From: Massospora cicadina
Taxonomy: Eukaryota; Entomophthoromycota; Entomophthoromycetes; Entomophthorales; Entomophthoraceae
Reading direction: 5' to 3'
DNA length: 64,000 bases
Assembly (NCBI GenBank): GCA_022478985.1
Contig: JAKSZP010017467.1
Span: 22,496-86,495, forward strand
Each line of letters starts with the position of its first letter. Positions within the stretch are counted from its first letter, which is position 1. The position numbers and the translations under genes are program-made. Below the pieces are notes generated by a model. It saw only the letters and a program-made list of their open reading frames with translations. It was not told where the DNA came from and ran no database searches. This document shows positions 1-11,500 of this stretch, piece after piece.

Positions 1-799
1 TTGGCTAACTGCTCTTTAACCCACACATCTAAGGCCGCTTCCTCCCATACTGTCAACAGATAAATTGTGGAAGATATATGCACCATATCAATGGTGAGCT
101 TGAACTTGCAATCAATCTCTGAGTGGGCTGGTAGTACAGTGGCTGAAGCTGAATCAAACAAAGATTCCAATCCCTCAAAACAGGAAGGTAAGGGAACCTC
201 CAATGAGGGCTCCAAAAATGGAGCAATACTGAGTGTGTGGATATTGAGCCAGTGGGGCAAATCGCTCTGAAAGTTTGCTTCTGCCAAAGGGACAACTAAT
301 TTGTAACTATTCTTCAAAATTAAGGATAAGGTATTGTCTTTCAAGTTGGTTCTGATTTCAAACTTTTGCATTACTCTAAACCCAAAATGATGGGGTACAA
401 AAGGTTTTTGATTGCTTGGAAGTGGTCAGACAAATGATACTTGCCAACTTGATAATCCACTAACCCCATAATTTCAGTGTGGGAATACCGTGGAAGCCCC
501 TCCTCTAATCATACCACCTGGCAAGTAACTCAGCTCAAGGTGTCATCTAGGTCTTGGTCAATAAAATTCTCAAAGGCTCCTGTATCCACCAAAATAGTTG
601 TGTTTTTCCCTGAAGGGGATGAAAGTGTAGCAGTCAATAAAAAATATCCCAAATGTTCTTTATTTATAACGGAAAACGCCAACACTTCACCACCAAACTC
701 TTCTTCAGGGTCTAGCATACCACCAGGGTACGTTTTTGCATCATAGAATGGAGAGGGATATTTGGCCACTCTTACTACTGAGGTCACATATCCCACCAT
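1..799 (-). pseudogene. Ty3/Gypsy pol fragment (retropepsin to RT boundary)
   Basis: The minus strand encodes a decayed piece of an LTR-retrotransposon polyprotein running off the left edge. A retropepsin active-site stretch reading VDTGAFENFI lies near 560-590. Further downstream (about 385-402) is YPIILG, which matches the conserved end of Gypsy proteases (family knowledge). A second open frame from about 375 to 1 ends in a W-x-K-E-Q-L-A stretch, typical of the linker just before the RT domain. The protease and linker blocks are in different frames and stop codons separate them, so the copy is dead. RT itself would lie left of the window. Assignment to Gypsy rather than Copia rests on domain order and motif style. 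Confidence 0.75.
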
Positions 800-1690
800 A
801 TCTTCAGCAACTTCATAAACGTTTTTATATTATAATTGTAACTCCTTCTCCACTTCCTAGGTTCCGCAGATCATGGTTGTGGTCAAGCATGGGCTCTCTG
901 GGGTGATTTGGTACGCTGAAATGGGTTCCATATATGAGCCTTAAGAGAATAAATATGGATTGGTTGCATATATGGAAACACCATTAAGTAATGCATTTTG
1001 GACTGTGAAAACCCTACACCCATTTTAGCAATGGGTTGCATGACGTTATTCAAGGCCATCACCACCAGGCCCTCCATCAAGGATACTGCCTGCACCATCC
1101 AAACGCGGTGCCAAAGAAAAACCAGTTCATTTGAGTCAATTTTTATTAAATTTGGTGGAAAGTTAGGGAACTACAACTTTCAGATTGCAAAGTGACCATA
1201 TCCACCAGGCACGGGCAAGAAGGGTGGGTGCCTTCCAGTTGGAGATAGCAAGAATAACGCCAAGGTGCTCCAACCATCAGCAAAATGTAAAATCAGTGGT
1301 TAGCCCCACTGAGGCCATGGCCAACAGCTAGTTCACACCGTTTGCACTTTGTGAAAGTCCCACATGGAAAAGTTTGTGCATGTAAAGTATAGAGTTGGTC
1401 ATATAATGTCAGGAGAGTACCTATAACTCTCCAGTTCCCTGCGTGGTGGTGCATAGTGCACAGACCCAGTTCAAGGGAGCCCGTCATCAATGTTGCAAGA
1501 AGAATAGCCTCACAAAGAGTGCTTGGGCTACAGTGGCATAGGGTGAGGGTGGTTAACATGGTGAACATTGATAGAGATCATATATTTAGCAAAGCTTGAA
1601 TGCATCCCAAAGGGGCCATCATATCCAAGATTTTAAAACAGGGCTAGAGTGCACGGGTGACTCAGTATAGAGGGAAAAAGAGCTGCCCAG
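800..1690. other. No clear gene; probable transposon debris
   Basis: A short minus-strand frame at 883-1098 lies upstream of the protease fragment and could be decayed gag, but it carries no zinc knuckle or other motif I can name. The rest has scattered stops in all frames. Confidence 0.4.
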
Positions 1691-1764
1691 TGGTTTACTT
1701 GATGCTGTAGTAATATTAAAGCAAATAGAATGGCTAACATGTCATGAGACCTCCTCAAAAAGGT

Positions 1765-2325
1765 TCACACACAGGTTTGCTCAAGTCCAAATAAATTTTT
1801 AAAAAAAACTGTACACAAACGGGCTATTTTATTATGGAGAAGGTGGCCAATGAGAAAGGTTGGTCTTGAGCAAATAAATAAAGTCAACTTGGGGAAATAA
1901 TCAATTGGAGAAAGTGGTATTAAGCCCTGGTGCACCAATAAGTGCACACTTCCATCTGACTGGGTAATGTACTTCAAAATTGAACTTACTTGAGTGATTG
2001 ATTGAAGTTGAGCCTGACCCAAGTTATAAAATTCATAAATTGAATGGGTTTCAAACCCCTGTTCATTAATTAATTGAATTGAGCCATCACCATTTATTAG
2101 GTAAGTCATCCATTTTAATGCAAGGGCCAAAACAAGGGGATGGGCGTTGTGCACCTCACTTGTACCAACCTGGGCATACCTGGCCTGTACCCAGCGTTGG
2201 TCCAAGGTGTGCTTTAGGTCAGGAAGGTCCTGCAACTTGACCCTTTGGACCTCCTGCCACCCAGCCTTGTCCTTGCTGTTGGTGCCTTCAATAAAGTCAT
2301 GTAAACATGACAGGGTTATATTTTA
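1765..2325 (-). pseudogene. Unrecognised ORF with an internal duplicated motif
   Basis: This minus-strand frame stays open for about 185 codons but has no convincing ATG at its start: the first in-frame codons follow a TAA near 2325. Two related segments occur in tandem: one reads YLINGDGSIQL and, about 40 residues later, YITQSDGSVHL. Each is followed by a hydrophobic stretch ending in Y/D-x-F. I do not recognise the family. A diverged copy lies inverted at 2830-3440, so this is probably a dispersed element or a duplicated coding segment rather than a single-copy host gene. No signal peptide or transmembrane segment is evident. It could be a gag-like or an unknown element protein. Function is unassigned. 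Confidence 0.45.
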
Positions 2326-2829
2326 TTGATATATTCCTAAAATTCCTTTATTCATTCTTCCAGTTTATATCCAAAACTTCTTTCAATTAGTTCTTTTATT
2401 ATAATATAAAAGTAATGGTCTCAGGTTGCTCAATAGCATTAGCCCTGGACATTCAAGAACACCCATTAAAGCCTCAAGTCTTGGTCTTACAGCTTTGTCA
2501 TGCAAGTCATAGGGTTCAATGAGCAGTGTCTCACTGCTTTATTATGTATATTAATTGGGTCTTCTACGTTTAAGCTTGCTTAATGGTTTGATAGTATAAT
2601 TAATATTGCTAAAGTGGCCCGCTCACTCAGGAGGTGCTCTTGAAGATAGTTGAGCCACGGCAATAGATTATTTGTTATTTTACAGGGCGCATCATCAGAC
2701 AATTTGGAGAATCTTGTTCTTTTGTACATGGGACTTTTTCATGGTTCCAAACATGCTCAACCATGTTGAAGCCCTGGGATTATATATATGAAGCTGTTCC
2801 CGTTATGGTTAAATAGCATAATAGTAGAG

Positions 2830-3440
2830 CGGATTGTAAAATTAAGGCATAGTGTGAAGAGGCCAAGAGTTGCAAGCTAATTAACTGCCTGACCTGAAGC
2901 ACACCTTGAACTAATTCTGGGTAAGAGCATATATGACCAAGTTGGTTCTGGGGGTGCACATGATGGACATGGAGATATTATATCCTCAGCCTTGTAGTTC
3001 ACCAGTTATTAAGTGAGGATGGTATGTTATGTTTGCTAGGGTAACGGGGCTTTAAATTCCATTAAGTTTACTGTATTGCCAAATCCAGAAAAATCCAATT
3101 GCAATCAATCACCCAAGTGTGAGCATACTTGAGCTATAGTGCCACAAAGGGTGGTAGTTTATGCTCATTGGTTGAATTGCGTGCCTTGCAATACCTGATG
3201 AAAAATGATACCCTTTAATTTTTTATAATCAGTGTTTTGTGACCAAACTTCTCAATGGTCAACTGGTTTTGATAAAAACATTTGTTACCTTTTTGAGATG
3301 GTCCCTTGGTCTAACCTCTTTGCAGACCTCCTTGAGGAGGCTTTTAACAATATAGGTCATTATATTTTGTATAAAGTAAAGATGGACTCTGGTGCACACA
3401 TGGGAAAGACTGGTCCCCTCTAGATCAAGGTGTCTAAGCA
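2830..3440 (+). pseudogene. Inverted, diverged copy of the 1765-2325 ORF
   Basis: Reading the plus strand from about 2830 reproduces the order of the minus-strand ORF at 1765-2325, with many substitutions. Shared blocks include CCTGACCT-AAGCACACCTTG (2891 onward), a TTCAATCAATCAC-CAAGT-like block near 3095-3120, and a GACCAAACTTCTCAATGG block near 3241. The end, including NLFADLLEEAFNN (about 3310-3350), corresponds to the C-terminal NLF region of the other copy. Stops break the frame, so this is a relic. Homology continues up to about 3420, into the region after the other copy's stop, so the duplicated unit is longer than the ORF. Confidence 0.6.
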
Positions 3441-5274
3441 CCCCAACACCAATTTGCACTTGGTTATGGACTCCTCCTTCAGGTCCAAACAATTTCTGGC
3501 ATTTTTAGAATTTTTAGTTACTTATACAATTTTACATATTCTGTTCTTAGGTCCCCTGTGCACTGGCACCCTTTGAGGTGCCCTATTCCCTTTGCTACTA
3601 GTGACTAGTTCCCTTGCTGTGTGGCTGTGCATTCTGCACCCTCTCAGGGATTAGAGAGCTACAGACACTCCCCTGACAGCTTCTGAGCACATCAGAGCTC
3701 TCTCAACCTTTGCTTACAACAGTAATACCAAGTCTGAACCTGTTAATAATAAAAAAATAATTCTATGTTTAGTGTTATTAGTACCAGATAAAATGACGTT
3801 AATAAAGGCAGATTCTGTGACAGATACCAATTTATGGTTTATGAAATAAAAAGCATATAGTACTCAGGAGTTCTATTTGTTTAAAGTAGGACTCAGTTTA
3901 TATAAGACCAATTTCTTATCATAAGGTGATAATATATTTGCAGCTTGCTTTCAGGCCCAGCAGAGTCCAATTCCTTAATCCTCTGGGATCTTCTGGGCTT
4001 CTTGCATAAATTGTATATTAGAGCTTTAGTATGTTTATAAATGCACGGCTGCTGCTCTGAGTTTACCTGTGGCTCTTAGTATTCTTATGACCCTTGTAGA
4101 TCTTGCTGCTACGTGGGTTCATCTTCCATCTCAATCAATGGCATTTGCAAAATTAATTTGTTTTCTATTTAGTAATATTTGTATCACTCAGCTTCATATG
4201 AATGAGATAATTCTCTTCAGATAGGGTTTCAATAATTCTTCCATCATTAGCTATTGAACCCAATGGTATAAAAGTGGTTTCTCTGAGGTATCATCTGTGA
4301 CGTGGACATAGACTTTGGTTCCAGTATTTATACTTGTGCATCCTTTGATATCATGGTGACCAGCTGGTAAATTATTGTGGCAGTCAGGGGTATATAAAGA
4401 CCTCCGTTGCCAGGATTTTTAGATTGGTTGAAGCCTATAAAAGAAGCTTCAGATTTTTGAAAATCTTTTTGAACGCTGGCTGATTTAGTTGAGACTCAAT
4501 TGTTGGTCAGGTTAGCTAGATCATTAGTACCAAGGTCAGTATTAATGAATTGAGGGGTTTCAGGAGAGGGCTTCCATAAGTTGAGGAATTAACCCCTACA
4601 GTTAAGTTTTTCTTAACAATTACATCTGGTCATACTAGATTATCAACTTTACCCATCCTAAATTCCATGTCTTGTAGTGAATTTAAACTACTAAACAAAC
4701 CTTACGTTTATCCTTTTATAAGCTTCTAAACTGATGCTTATTGGGCTTATAAAAAGTGTCACTGAATTATAATGTTAGATAGGAGCTAAAGTTTATCTAT
4801 TGCTATTTTTATATTAGAATTAAGCTCCTAAGCTTGCTATATAGCCAAAGATAAATTTTTCATCAATACCTTATCATTGGCCTTAAAGCAACACTAAAAA
4901 CTACATTCTTTTATTATCGTCTGATTAAAAAGGGTTTAAATTATACCCAATGCAAATTATATACGATAGGTTGTCTAAAGATTTGACACTGCACTTGCAA
5001 ATGAATTTATAGGAATTAGGCAAAATTACACTAAACTACAAGTTTTGACACGTCAAAATAAGCACTTAAAGAAAGGCATCCAAATTAACTTCAAAAATTA
5101 CGTGACTAAACACTAAATAAACCAAATTTTTTTGCTTAATTGAAAAAGCTAAAGTTGTGGCTTAAGCAAAAACAAAAGCCCTTAATGGTTTATTTTGATT
5201 GCGTATAATTTAGTTATAGCAAATATTCTAGTGCAGATAAAAGCGGGAGTACCCTTAAGCCAAAATAAATACCT
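3441..5274. other. AT-rich intergenic region
   Basis: No gene was recognised. A coding-like minus-strand stretch near 4240-4420 reads through roughly 50 residues, including NTGTKVYVHVTDD, but has no start, no recognisable domain and stops on both sides. The remainder is AT-rich without repeats I can define. Confidence 0.4.
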
Positions 5275-6983
5275 CTAAAAATTATTCTCGGAGGAGGGTA
5301 TCTTAAGGGCAATTAAATAATTAGTCATAGATATTAGTGCTATTACACACCAAGTAAACGGCGCCTTAAAAATAAAAAGATAGAAGTCGTTGGATAAAGA
5401 CCAGCTGAAAAATAAGCCGCAAAGGGTTGGTCCTAGAGCTCTCATCAACGAGCCTGAACATTGAGCTATTCCATTAATCATGCCGAGAGTTTTTCGATTG
5501 GGGCATGTTTCGGCGATCTATAAAAAAGTAAATTTAAAGTTTAAAAAGGCACCCTACTAATATATTGATCGAGGTAAAGGCGAAAACACCACAGCCCGAT
5601 CGTGCGCTTATTAATAAAATCAAAATAGGCCACAAAAGCCAGATGGAATTGTCGGAAGTCAATAGTGAAGCAACCGGAAACAGGAGAATGACTGGTGTAT
5701 AGAAGAGAAATGTTAATCTATACATAAGAAGAGTTCCAAGCTTTCTCTGAAAAGGAGCATACAATAACAATTGAATGACTAAAAGCGATATTCCTCCGAA
5801 AGCCATCAAAGTCCCTATATCAGATGAAGTAAAATTAAGACCGCCATGAATGTAAGGAGAAGCAGCCCAGATTGGTAGCAGCTCATCTTGCATGACTGAT
5901 TGTAAAGACAATCCAGAGAAGCCAAGAACTGTTATCCAGGAGTCTTTAGAAAATTTTCCTAAAGAAAGATGTTGAAGCAACTTGACTGGTTTGAGAAGCC
6001 CCTCCAAGCTCTACGCTATTGCTAGTAAAAGCAGAAGAACTTACAACGGAGCCATAGGAACTAGCTATTGAACTTTTAAGAAGAGGCCTAGTCTCTTCGA
6101 TCAAATTTTGTCTGGTTTGCGTGGAAAAATCTGTTTCAACAAATTCTAGAGTCTCTTCCAAGAAAAAGAGACCAAATACGGCACAGAATAGTAGCAAGGA
6201 TGCCGCTATACTGCAGGGAAGAAAATATGGGAATTCTTTTAAGAACTTCGTCAAGATTCCTCCACTAAATAGCCTAGGATATTTTTCAACTGGGTTTGAA
6301 AGAAATCCGCCTATAAACGGTCCAACGATAGAGCCTAAGCCAAACATCATCGGAAGCAGAGAAAACCCCTGAGCTAGAAATTGGCATTTTAAAATGAAAT
6401 GAATACCTCTGTTGGATTTATCAGTTAATTCTGCCATCATGGATTTAATCACACCTATGTTCCCATTAAGAAGCCCACACATGCTACGGGTCGCGATGGC
6501 CCAAGGTAAAGATTTACTAAGTCCGAATAGAAATAAAAACGTTGCTGTTCCGAGTAGCCCCAAAAGTATAACGGGCCTCCTTCCAACACGATCAGAAAAA
6601 ATTCCCCAAGGGACTCCTTAAAAAAATTGTAGGACAAGCAAATTTTCTTACCACTAACAGTTTGCGCCAGTGCAAAAGAGGAGGCTATAAGACCAACATA
6701 ATAGCCTACTTGTGTTTCATCTTCGGTCACATGAAAAATCCTTGACCATCTTAAAATGGAAATTTAGCAAGTAAGACAAACGAAGGTGGCTTACAAAATA
6801 TACAAAAGGGAAAAGGATAGTAAACGCGATGGGCTCGCCGATTCTAACAACCAGAAGAATAAAAACCTGTCGCCAAGGAAGCGGAGTAGCGACTTGCGGC
6901 TCATGTGCTGTGATAATGGGTGGTTGATTTTCATCAAATAAGCCTAGGCAGTCCCTAGATGAACCAAGCGACGGAGAATCCAT
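5275..6983 (-). CDS. Major facilitator superfamily transporter (DHA1/ZIFL1-like), six exons, one frameshift
   Basis: This is a membrane transporter of the major facilitator superfamily; the substrate cannot be told from sequence. Exons (minus): 6983-6795, 6749-6652, 6616-6407, 6373-6045, 6010-5558, 5517-5275, giving about 506 residues. The five introns (45, 35, 33, 34 and 40 nt) all have GT..AG ends and phases that join conserved MFS sequence. The loop motif SDRVGRRP starts exon 3; TM-rich blocks follow (FGLGSIVGPFIGG in exon 4, RTLGMINGIAQ-type sequence as KTLGMINGIAQ in exon 6). The N-terminus is short, acidic and polar, ahead of TM1 (WRQVFILLVV). The ATG at 6983 is chosen because it opens the exon-1 frame and gives a normal N-terminal length. 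In exon 2 a run of five A on the plus strand (6734-6738) is one base too long, shifting the frame between MVKDF and VTEDE. Without an error there, the gene is disrupted. It is the only apparent host gene here. Known relatives in fungi export drugs or metals or carry peptides; that is family knowledge, not seen here. Confidence 0.85.
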
Positions 6984-7428
6984 ACGATGGTGAGAATTAC
7001 AAGAGCTAGATTAATCCTTTTGTATATCCCTTAATTTAATCTAAATATAATCTATCATAGCATTGCATGATATTGTCATCATGAGCACGCCTGTATATAT
7101 CAATGAAAGTAGCATATACCTAATTTGGAAGATAATGAAGTGCCTATTTTTTTAGCACGTTAAAAGTCTCCGCCTACTATTCCGTCATGCTACCACTAAT
7201 TAAAAATTGATATAAATCTCATATTAGTCTAGCTAAAAAAGTTCCGATGCAATAGTTATATCATTTTTAATGAACTTTAAATTAAACACTCCCCCTGGTC
7301 GGCCATCCTCGAATAAATAAAACAAATTAAATACTCACTTAAGGCAAGTCAGCGATATAGGACATAATGTTTTTATTATGAGCTCAAAGATGCTTTTCAT
7401 CAAAGTATATTTTGGGTTTTATACGATT
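6984..7428. other. Upstream region of the transporter, AT-rich
   Basis: This presumably contains the promoter of the minus-strand transporter. No convincing TATA box or other element stands out among the AT-rich sequence, and no ORF is supported. Confidence 0.4.
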
Positions 7429-7594
7429 ACTAGCATTCATTACCGTGCTTCGCTAAGGTGCCTATAGAATTTCAAATATTCAAATTTATTCATTTAGATT
7501 TTATATTATAGACTAGCCGTTTACCCGTGCTTCGCTATGGTGTCTATAAAATTAAAGATTTTCAATCTATTAATTTAGATTTTATATTATAGAC
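7429..7594. repeat. Two tandem 83-bp units carrying the GCGAAGC terminal motif
   Basis: Units 7429-7511 and 7512-7594 both start with ACTAGC, pass through a CCGTGCTTCGCTA block, and end with TTTAGATTTTATATTATAGAC. On the minus strand the block reads TAGCGAAGCACGG, a compact hairpin sequence. The same block ends the SINE-like unit at 8168-8408, so these may be tails of truncated copies of one family. Confidence 0.65.
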
Positions 7595-7941
7595 AAACAA
7601 AACCACTCAGCCAAATCTAATTGCTCAATCGAATCAATCAAAAACAACCAACTACTTAGGCAAACTTAACTGAAATTATCAAAACAACCAATAACTCTAA
7701 TCACCCCTCAAAGCTAAACTGTGCCTATCGATTCAAACAAAGGCCATCAACCACTCGGCCAAACAAAAAACCTATCGAATCAATCAAATAACACCAACCT
7801 GCTACCCAAAACATCTCTTTATACTTAAATCATTGAGCATATGACATATCTTCCAAACTACTAAATCAACTTCTACTTAACTTGCCAAAAGTATTTTAAT
7901 TAGGTGAACCAAATTAGGCAAGTTTTTAAGATTTATAAACC
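7595..7941. repeat. Degenerate A/C-rich repeat
   Basis: The phrase AACCACTC-GCCAAA followed by a CGAATCAATCAAA block occurs near 7600-7650 and again near 7749-7790, suggesting an old tandem duplication of about 145 bp. No coding potential. Confidence 0.4.
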
Positions 7942-7974
7942 TAACATCCAGATACCCATGCTTAGCTACGGTAT
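7942..7974 (-). repeat. Isolated copy of the terminal hairpin motif
   Basis: On the minus strand CCGTAGCTAAGCATGGGT matches the motif at 7512 and 8168, with the loop changed from GAA to TAA. It may be a 3' tail left by another truncated copy. Confidence 0.5.
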
Positions 7975-7990
7975 TTAAAGTTTATCAGAT

Positions 7991-8089
7991 GGTAAGCTCA
8001 CATTGTAGCCTATAGGCTGTGCCAGCACTACTCTCGAGCCACTCGGACTAACAGCTTCGCTGCTGCCCTCGTGGCTAGTGAGCTGATTA
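7991..8089. mobile_element. Foldback (MITE-like) element, about 99 bp
   Basis: The ends are imperfect inverted repeats: the left end contains AGCTCAC then TAGCC, and the right end contains GGCTAGTGAGCT. Nested inside are AGCCAC (8037-8042) with GTGGCT (8071-8076), and a central CAGC-TTC-GCTG hairpin (8052-8062). The whole unit can fold into one long interrupted stem. No flanking target duplication is clear. Confidence 0.5.
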
Positions 8090-8167
8090 TCCTAACTATT
8101 TAATCTACTTAAACTCTAATACTGATATTTGTTGAGTTTCAGGTGAGCAATTAGTTATTTATTAGAT

Positions 8168-8408
8168 AACTAGCAGAATACCCGTGCTTTGCAACGGAGT
8201 TTCAAGTTGTACATAATGAAAATGTTAGTTTAATTAATAAAGTTCAATAAGTGTCTGAAATAGAGCTTGTAAGATTTGATTACAGACAGACATAATTGAC
8301 AGTGAGTTTAAGAAAAGTGTATAAAAAGTGATTACGCCAGGATTCGAACAACTGACCTTTTATAGAGTTGAAGTTTAGAGCCAAAAGCTGAGCCAATTAT
8401 ACTAGATT
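8168..8408 (-). mobile_element. tRNA-headed SINE-like element
   Basis: On the minus strand the unit opens with a tRNA-like head: an A-box-like TATAATTGGCTCAGC near 8405-8388 and a B-box-like TTGTTCGAATCC near 8352-8338, spaced as in a tRNA. The T-stem pairs poorly, so this is not a working tRNA. About 140 bp of unrelated body follow, then a tail with TTGCAAAGCACGGGTATT and CTAGTT at 8168-8200, matching the motif at 7512 and 7942. Head plus body plus family-specific tail is the SINE plan; boundaries are approximate and a target duplication is not certain. Confidence 0.5.
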
Positions 8409-8517
8409 TTTTTAGAACTCCATACTTTATTTAAAAATAAATTTTTAAGGGAAAGTAAGAGGGGAGGGCGGATTGCAGGTAATTTGGCCAAGGGTAAAAA
8501 GGACCAGGGGTTTGGGC

Positions 8518-11500
8518 CGCTAGAGTTCTAGCACCTCTGACCATTGTTGATCAGCGATCACCATCACTAGCCACAGTTCTAGCAGTGGCGGGCTTACAGG
8601 CCATTTGATTTTCAGTTGGTTAGTTGCCTCATTGCATACAATGAGTGATCTGGTGGGGAAAGCTAAACATGTGGCTTTATAACACCTAGGGATTAAGCAC
8701 AAAGATTTTGAGATCCGACGGAGCTGATTGGAAATAATGCAAATGGTCTTCAATACCAAACTTTTGTGGTAGGGGCACTCATTACTCAAAACCTTAGTGA
8801 TGAGTGTACAGTGAATTACCCATACATAATAAAGGTAAATGAAGGCTCATAGTTGGATCAGAGCTGTTCTCAGGGTTTTTGTGAAGAAAAGATCCTGCAA
8901 TGGATGTAACACATCGTGGTCCAGTATTTTTTGAACATGGCACATTCATAGTACCAGTGGGCTATATCTGCTTCTGGTTCAGCACATATGGGGCATTCTT
9001 TGTGCTGGTAGTCCAGCCCACTATGCTTACCCAATTTGAATACCTGATTTAGGATCCGCCAGGTTACCAAATGCTGTTTGGCTATTACCAAATAGGAGCT
9101 CAGGCCTGAAATCAACTCCTTCATTGGGTAGTTGGTGTCATAGCCTTTGGTAGTCTAGTCATTTAGGATTTGTGGATGGGTGGGTGGATTACACCCCAGT
9201 TTTGGGAGTGGATCCCCATATTCTATCAGTATCAATTTGTAACTTATTTTGATTGGCTTGGTTGTATATTTGTTGGCAATTCAGTTATGCTCCTCCCAGC
9301 TTGTTGTGGAAATCATTGCAAAATTAGGTGCTTCAATATCCCTTTGAATTTGGTCAGCATCTCAGTCTGATTGCTTGAATGACCATCCGCCCTGGCATAC
9401 AGCCTGATTGCATAGTCACCAGTAGTATGGAATACCTTTTTGGGAGGTTATCTGCAGGTGGTGCACTATCCATTCACATATTGAGTGGGGAGATACCAGC
9501 TCTTGGAGATCTTAGGGCTCTTGCCCAGTTCATGCCCCACGCTAGGGTCAGGCAGCACGTATGCATCTGTGTTAGCTTCAGGAACAACTTCCCCCATATA
9601 TGCCAGGCATGAGATTTGAAGTCCAGGAGGCCCATGCCTCCTTTATTCTTTGGTTCTGACAGAGCTTCCAGCAGTATTGGCGCCACCTTCACCTTGAACC
9701 ACAGGAAGGTTTGGAGCATTGTCCTGATTTTATTCTCTAAGTTTGGGCTCATTGGTAGCATATGAGCAATATACCACAACTTTAAGAAGATGAAGATATT
9801 TATTGCCTGCACTTTCTCCTTGAGACATAGTTTGGTGCTCTTCCAGCATTCCATTTGGATCAATAAGCTTGACAATACTTCCTGTTTGTTCTTCAGTACT
9901 GCTGGTTCCTTATTGTTGAAGAGTATCCTGAGGTATCAGATTGTCTGGGAGTTCATGATTGGTATTGTGTCAGTTGGTGGGCTGAAGCTCAGGTTGCCAA
10001 CCCTCATCACTGAGGTTTTTGCCAAGTTGATTTTTGTGTTAGATGCTAGCTGATAGAGGTTTAATAGTTCCTTGGTGCCCTGGAGGTCAGTCAGTGAGTT
10101 TATGCCTACTACTGTATCATCAGCAAATGCTATCATCTTCAGTGGCATTTGGTTAGGGTAGACTAAACCCTGGAGCTTCACATCCTCTGCCGCCAGTAGA
10201 ATGTTGGCTGCAAAATTAAAGAGTATTGGTGACATAGGGTCACCTTGTCGGAGACCTTGCCTGACAGGGATTTCATTGGTAACGCCAAATGCAACAATCA
10301 CCTTTGTTACCAGGCCTGAGTACAGTGTTGTTGTCCATGCCCAAAAAGTGTCAGGATACTGACTGCCTTTAGTGCCTCATGAAGGAATAACCATGCTACT
10401 CAGTTGTATGCCTTTTCCATGTCAAGGAGCATAAGGTGCCCCTGTTCAATGCCCCTCACATCCTGGAGTATGCTCTGGACTGACCTAATGCTGTCCCATA
10501 TACTATGGCCTTTGACAAAGCCATTCTGGATATTATGGAGCGTGTGCGGTGCCGTTGCCATCAGTCAATTAGATAGTATGTGATGAGCAGTTTATAATTG
10601 GTGTTCAATAGTGCAATCAGGCGCCAGTTCTGAAGTTGGCATCTGAGGCTCTTTTTGTACAAAAGTACAATTTGGGTCTCTTGGCCTCCCAGAATTTGCT
10701 GGCCATTTTTCAAACAGTGGTTAAAGAAAGCTTTGAGCTCTGGCATGATGCGGTCTTGGAATATGCTGTATATTTCTGCACACATATTGTTGGGGCCTGG
10801 TGCTTTCATTCTTGGCGACTCCTTTAGTGCCCTCTTAACTTTATTGATAGAGTTTTCAGCAGATAGCTTGGCAACATCTTCTGGCATACAGCCCCCCAGT
10901 GCCAGCTTGGCCAGGTCAATAAGGGTTTTTGTCACCAGTTTGCTCGTTGCTCTTTGTCAGAAAAGATCACAGTAGAATTGCTCAACCTCTTGCTTAATCA
11001 TTTTGAGATCTATTCATACTTCCCCTTCCACTGTCTCCACTTCCCGTACCCTAAGCCTTGGTTTAAATTTCCTTGAGGTGCTTCAGGCCCTCTTTTGTCA
11101 TCATCCCTGCTAAACTCTGATATTGGTAAGTCACATTGGTCCATCTCTCTGAGTCTTGCTTCATCATTATGGCCCAATACTTTTTGTGTGTTGTTCAGTA
11201 CTCGCTCCACCAGTCCTCGCTGTCCCACCGGGTGAGCCTCAGCCTTTCTAATTTAGACTTCAGTTGCTTCACGGCAGCAGTTCACTTGTAGGAGGTCACT
11301 TTTTTGAACTTCATACTATCATGCTTCATTTTTGCTTTGATCCGGGTCCATTGTTCTAGCGGGTCAATCTCTGGGAGGTTGTCCAGATATGCTACCAGTT
11401 GATCCAGTCCTTCATCAATCTTTAGGCGCCATTCCCCATCCCTCAGCGTGGCTGGTGCCAGTTGCCACTTGCGGTTCCTTGGAGGTTCATCAAGGTCAAT

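Noticed and set aside
4240..4420. A possible small gene on the minus strand
   Set aside because: About 50 open residues without start, domain or splice support; too weak to call.
8330..8405. A functional tRNA gene on the minus strand
   Set aside because: The T-stem does not pair and no clear anticodon stem forms; it is treated as a SINE head or tRNA relic.
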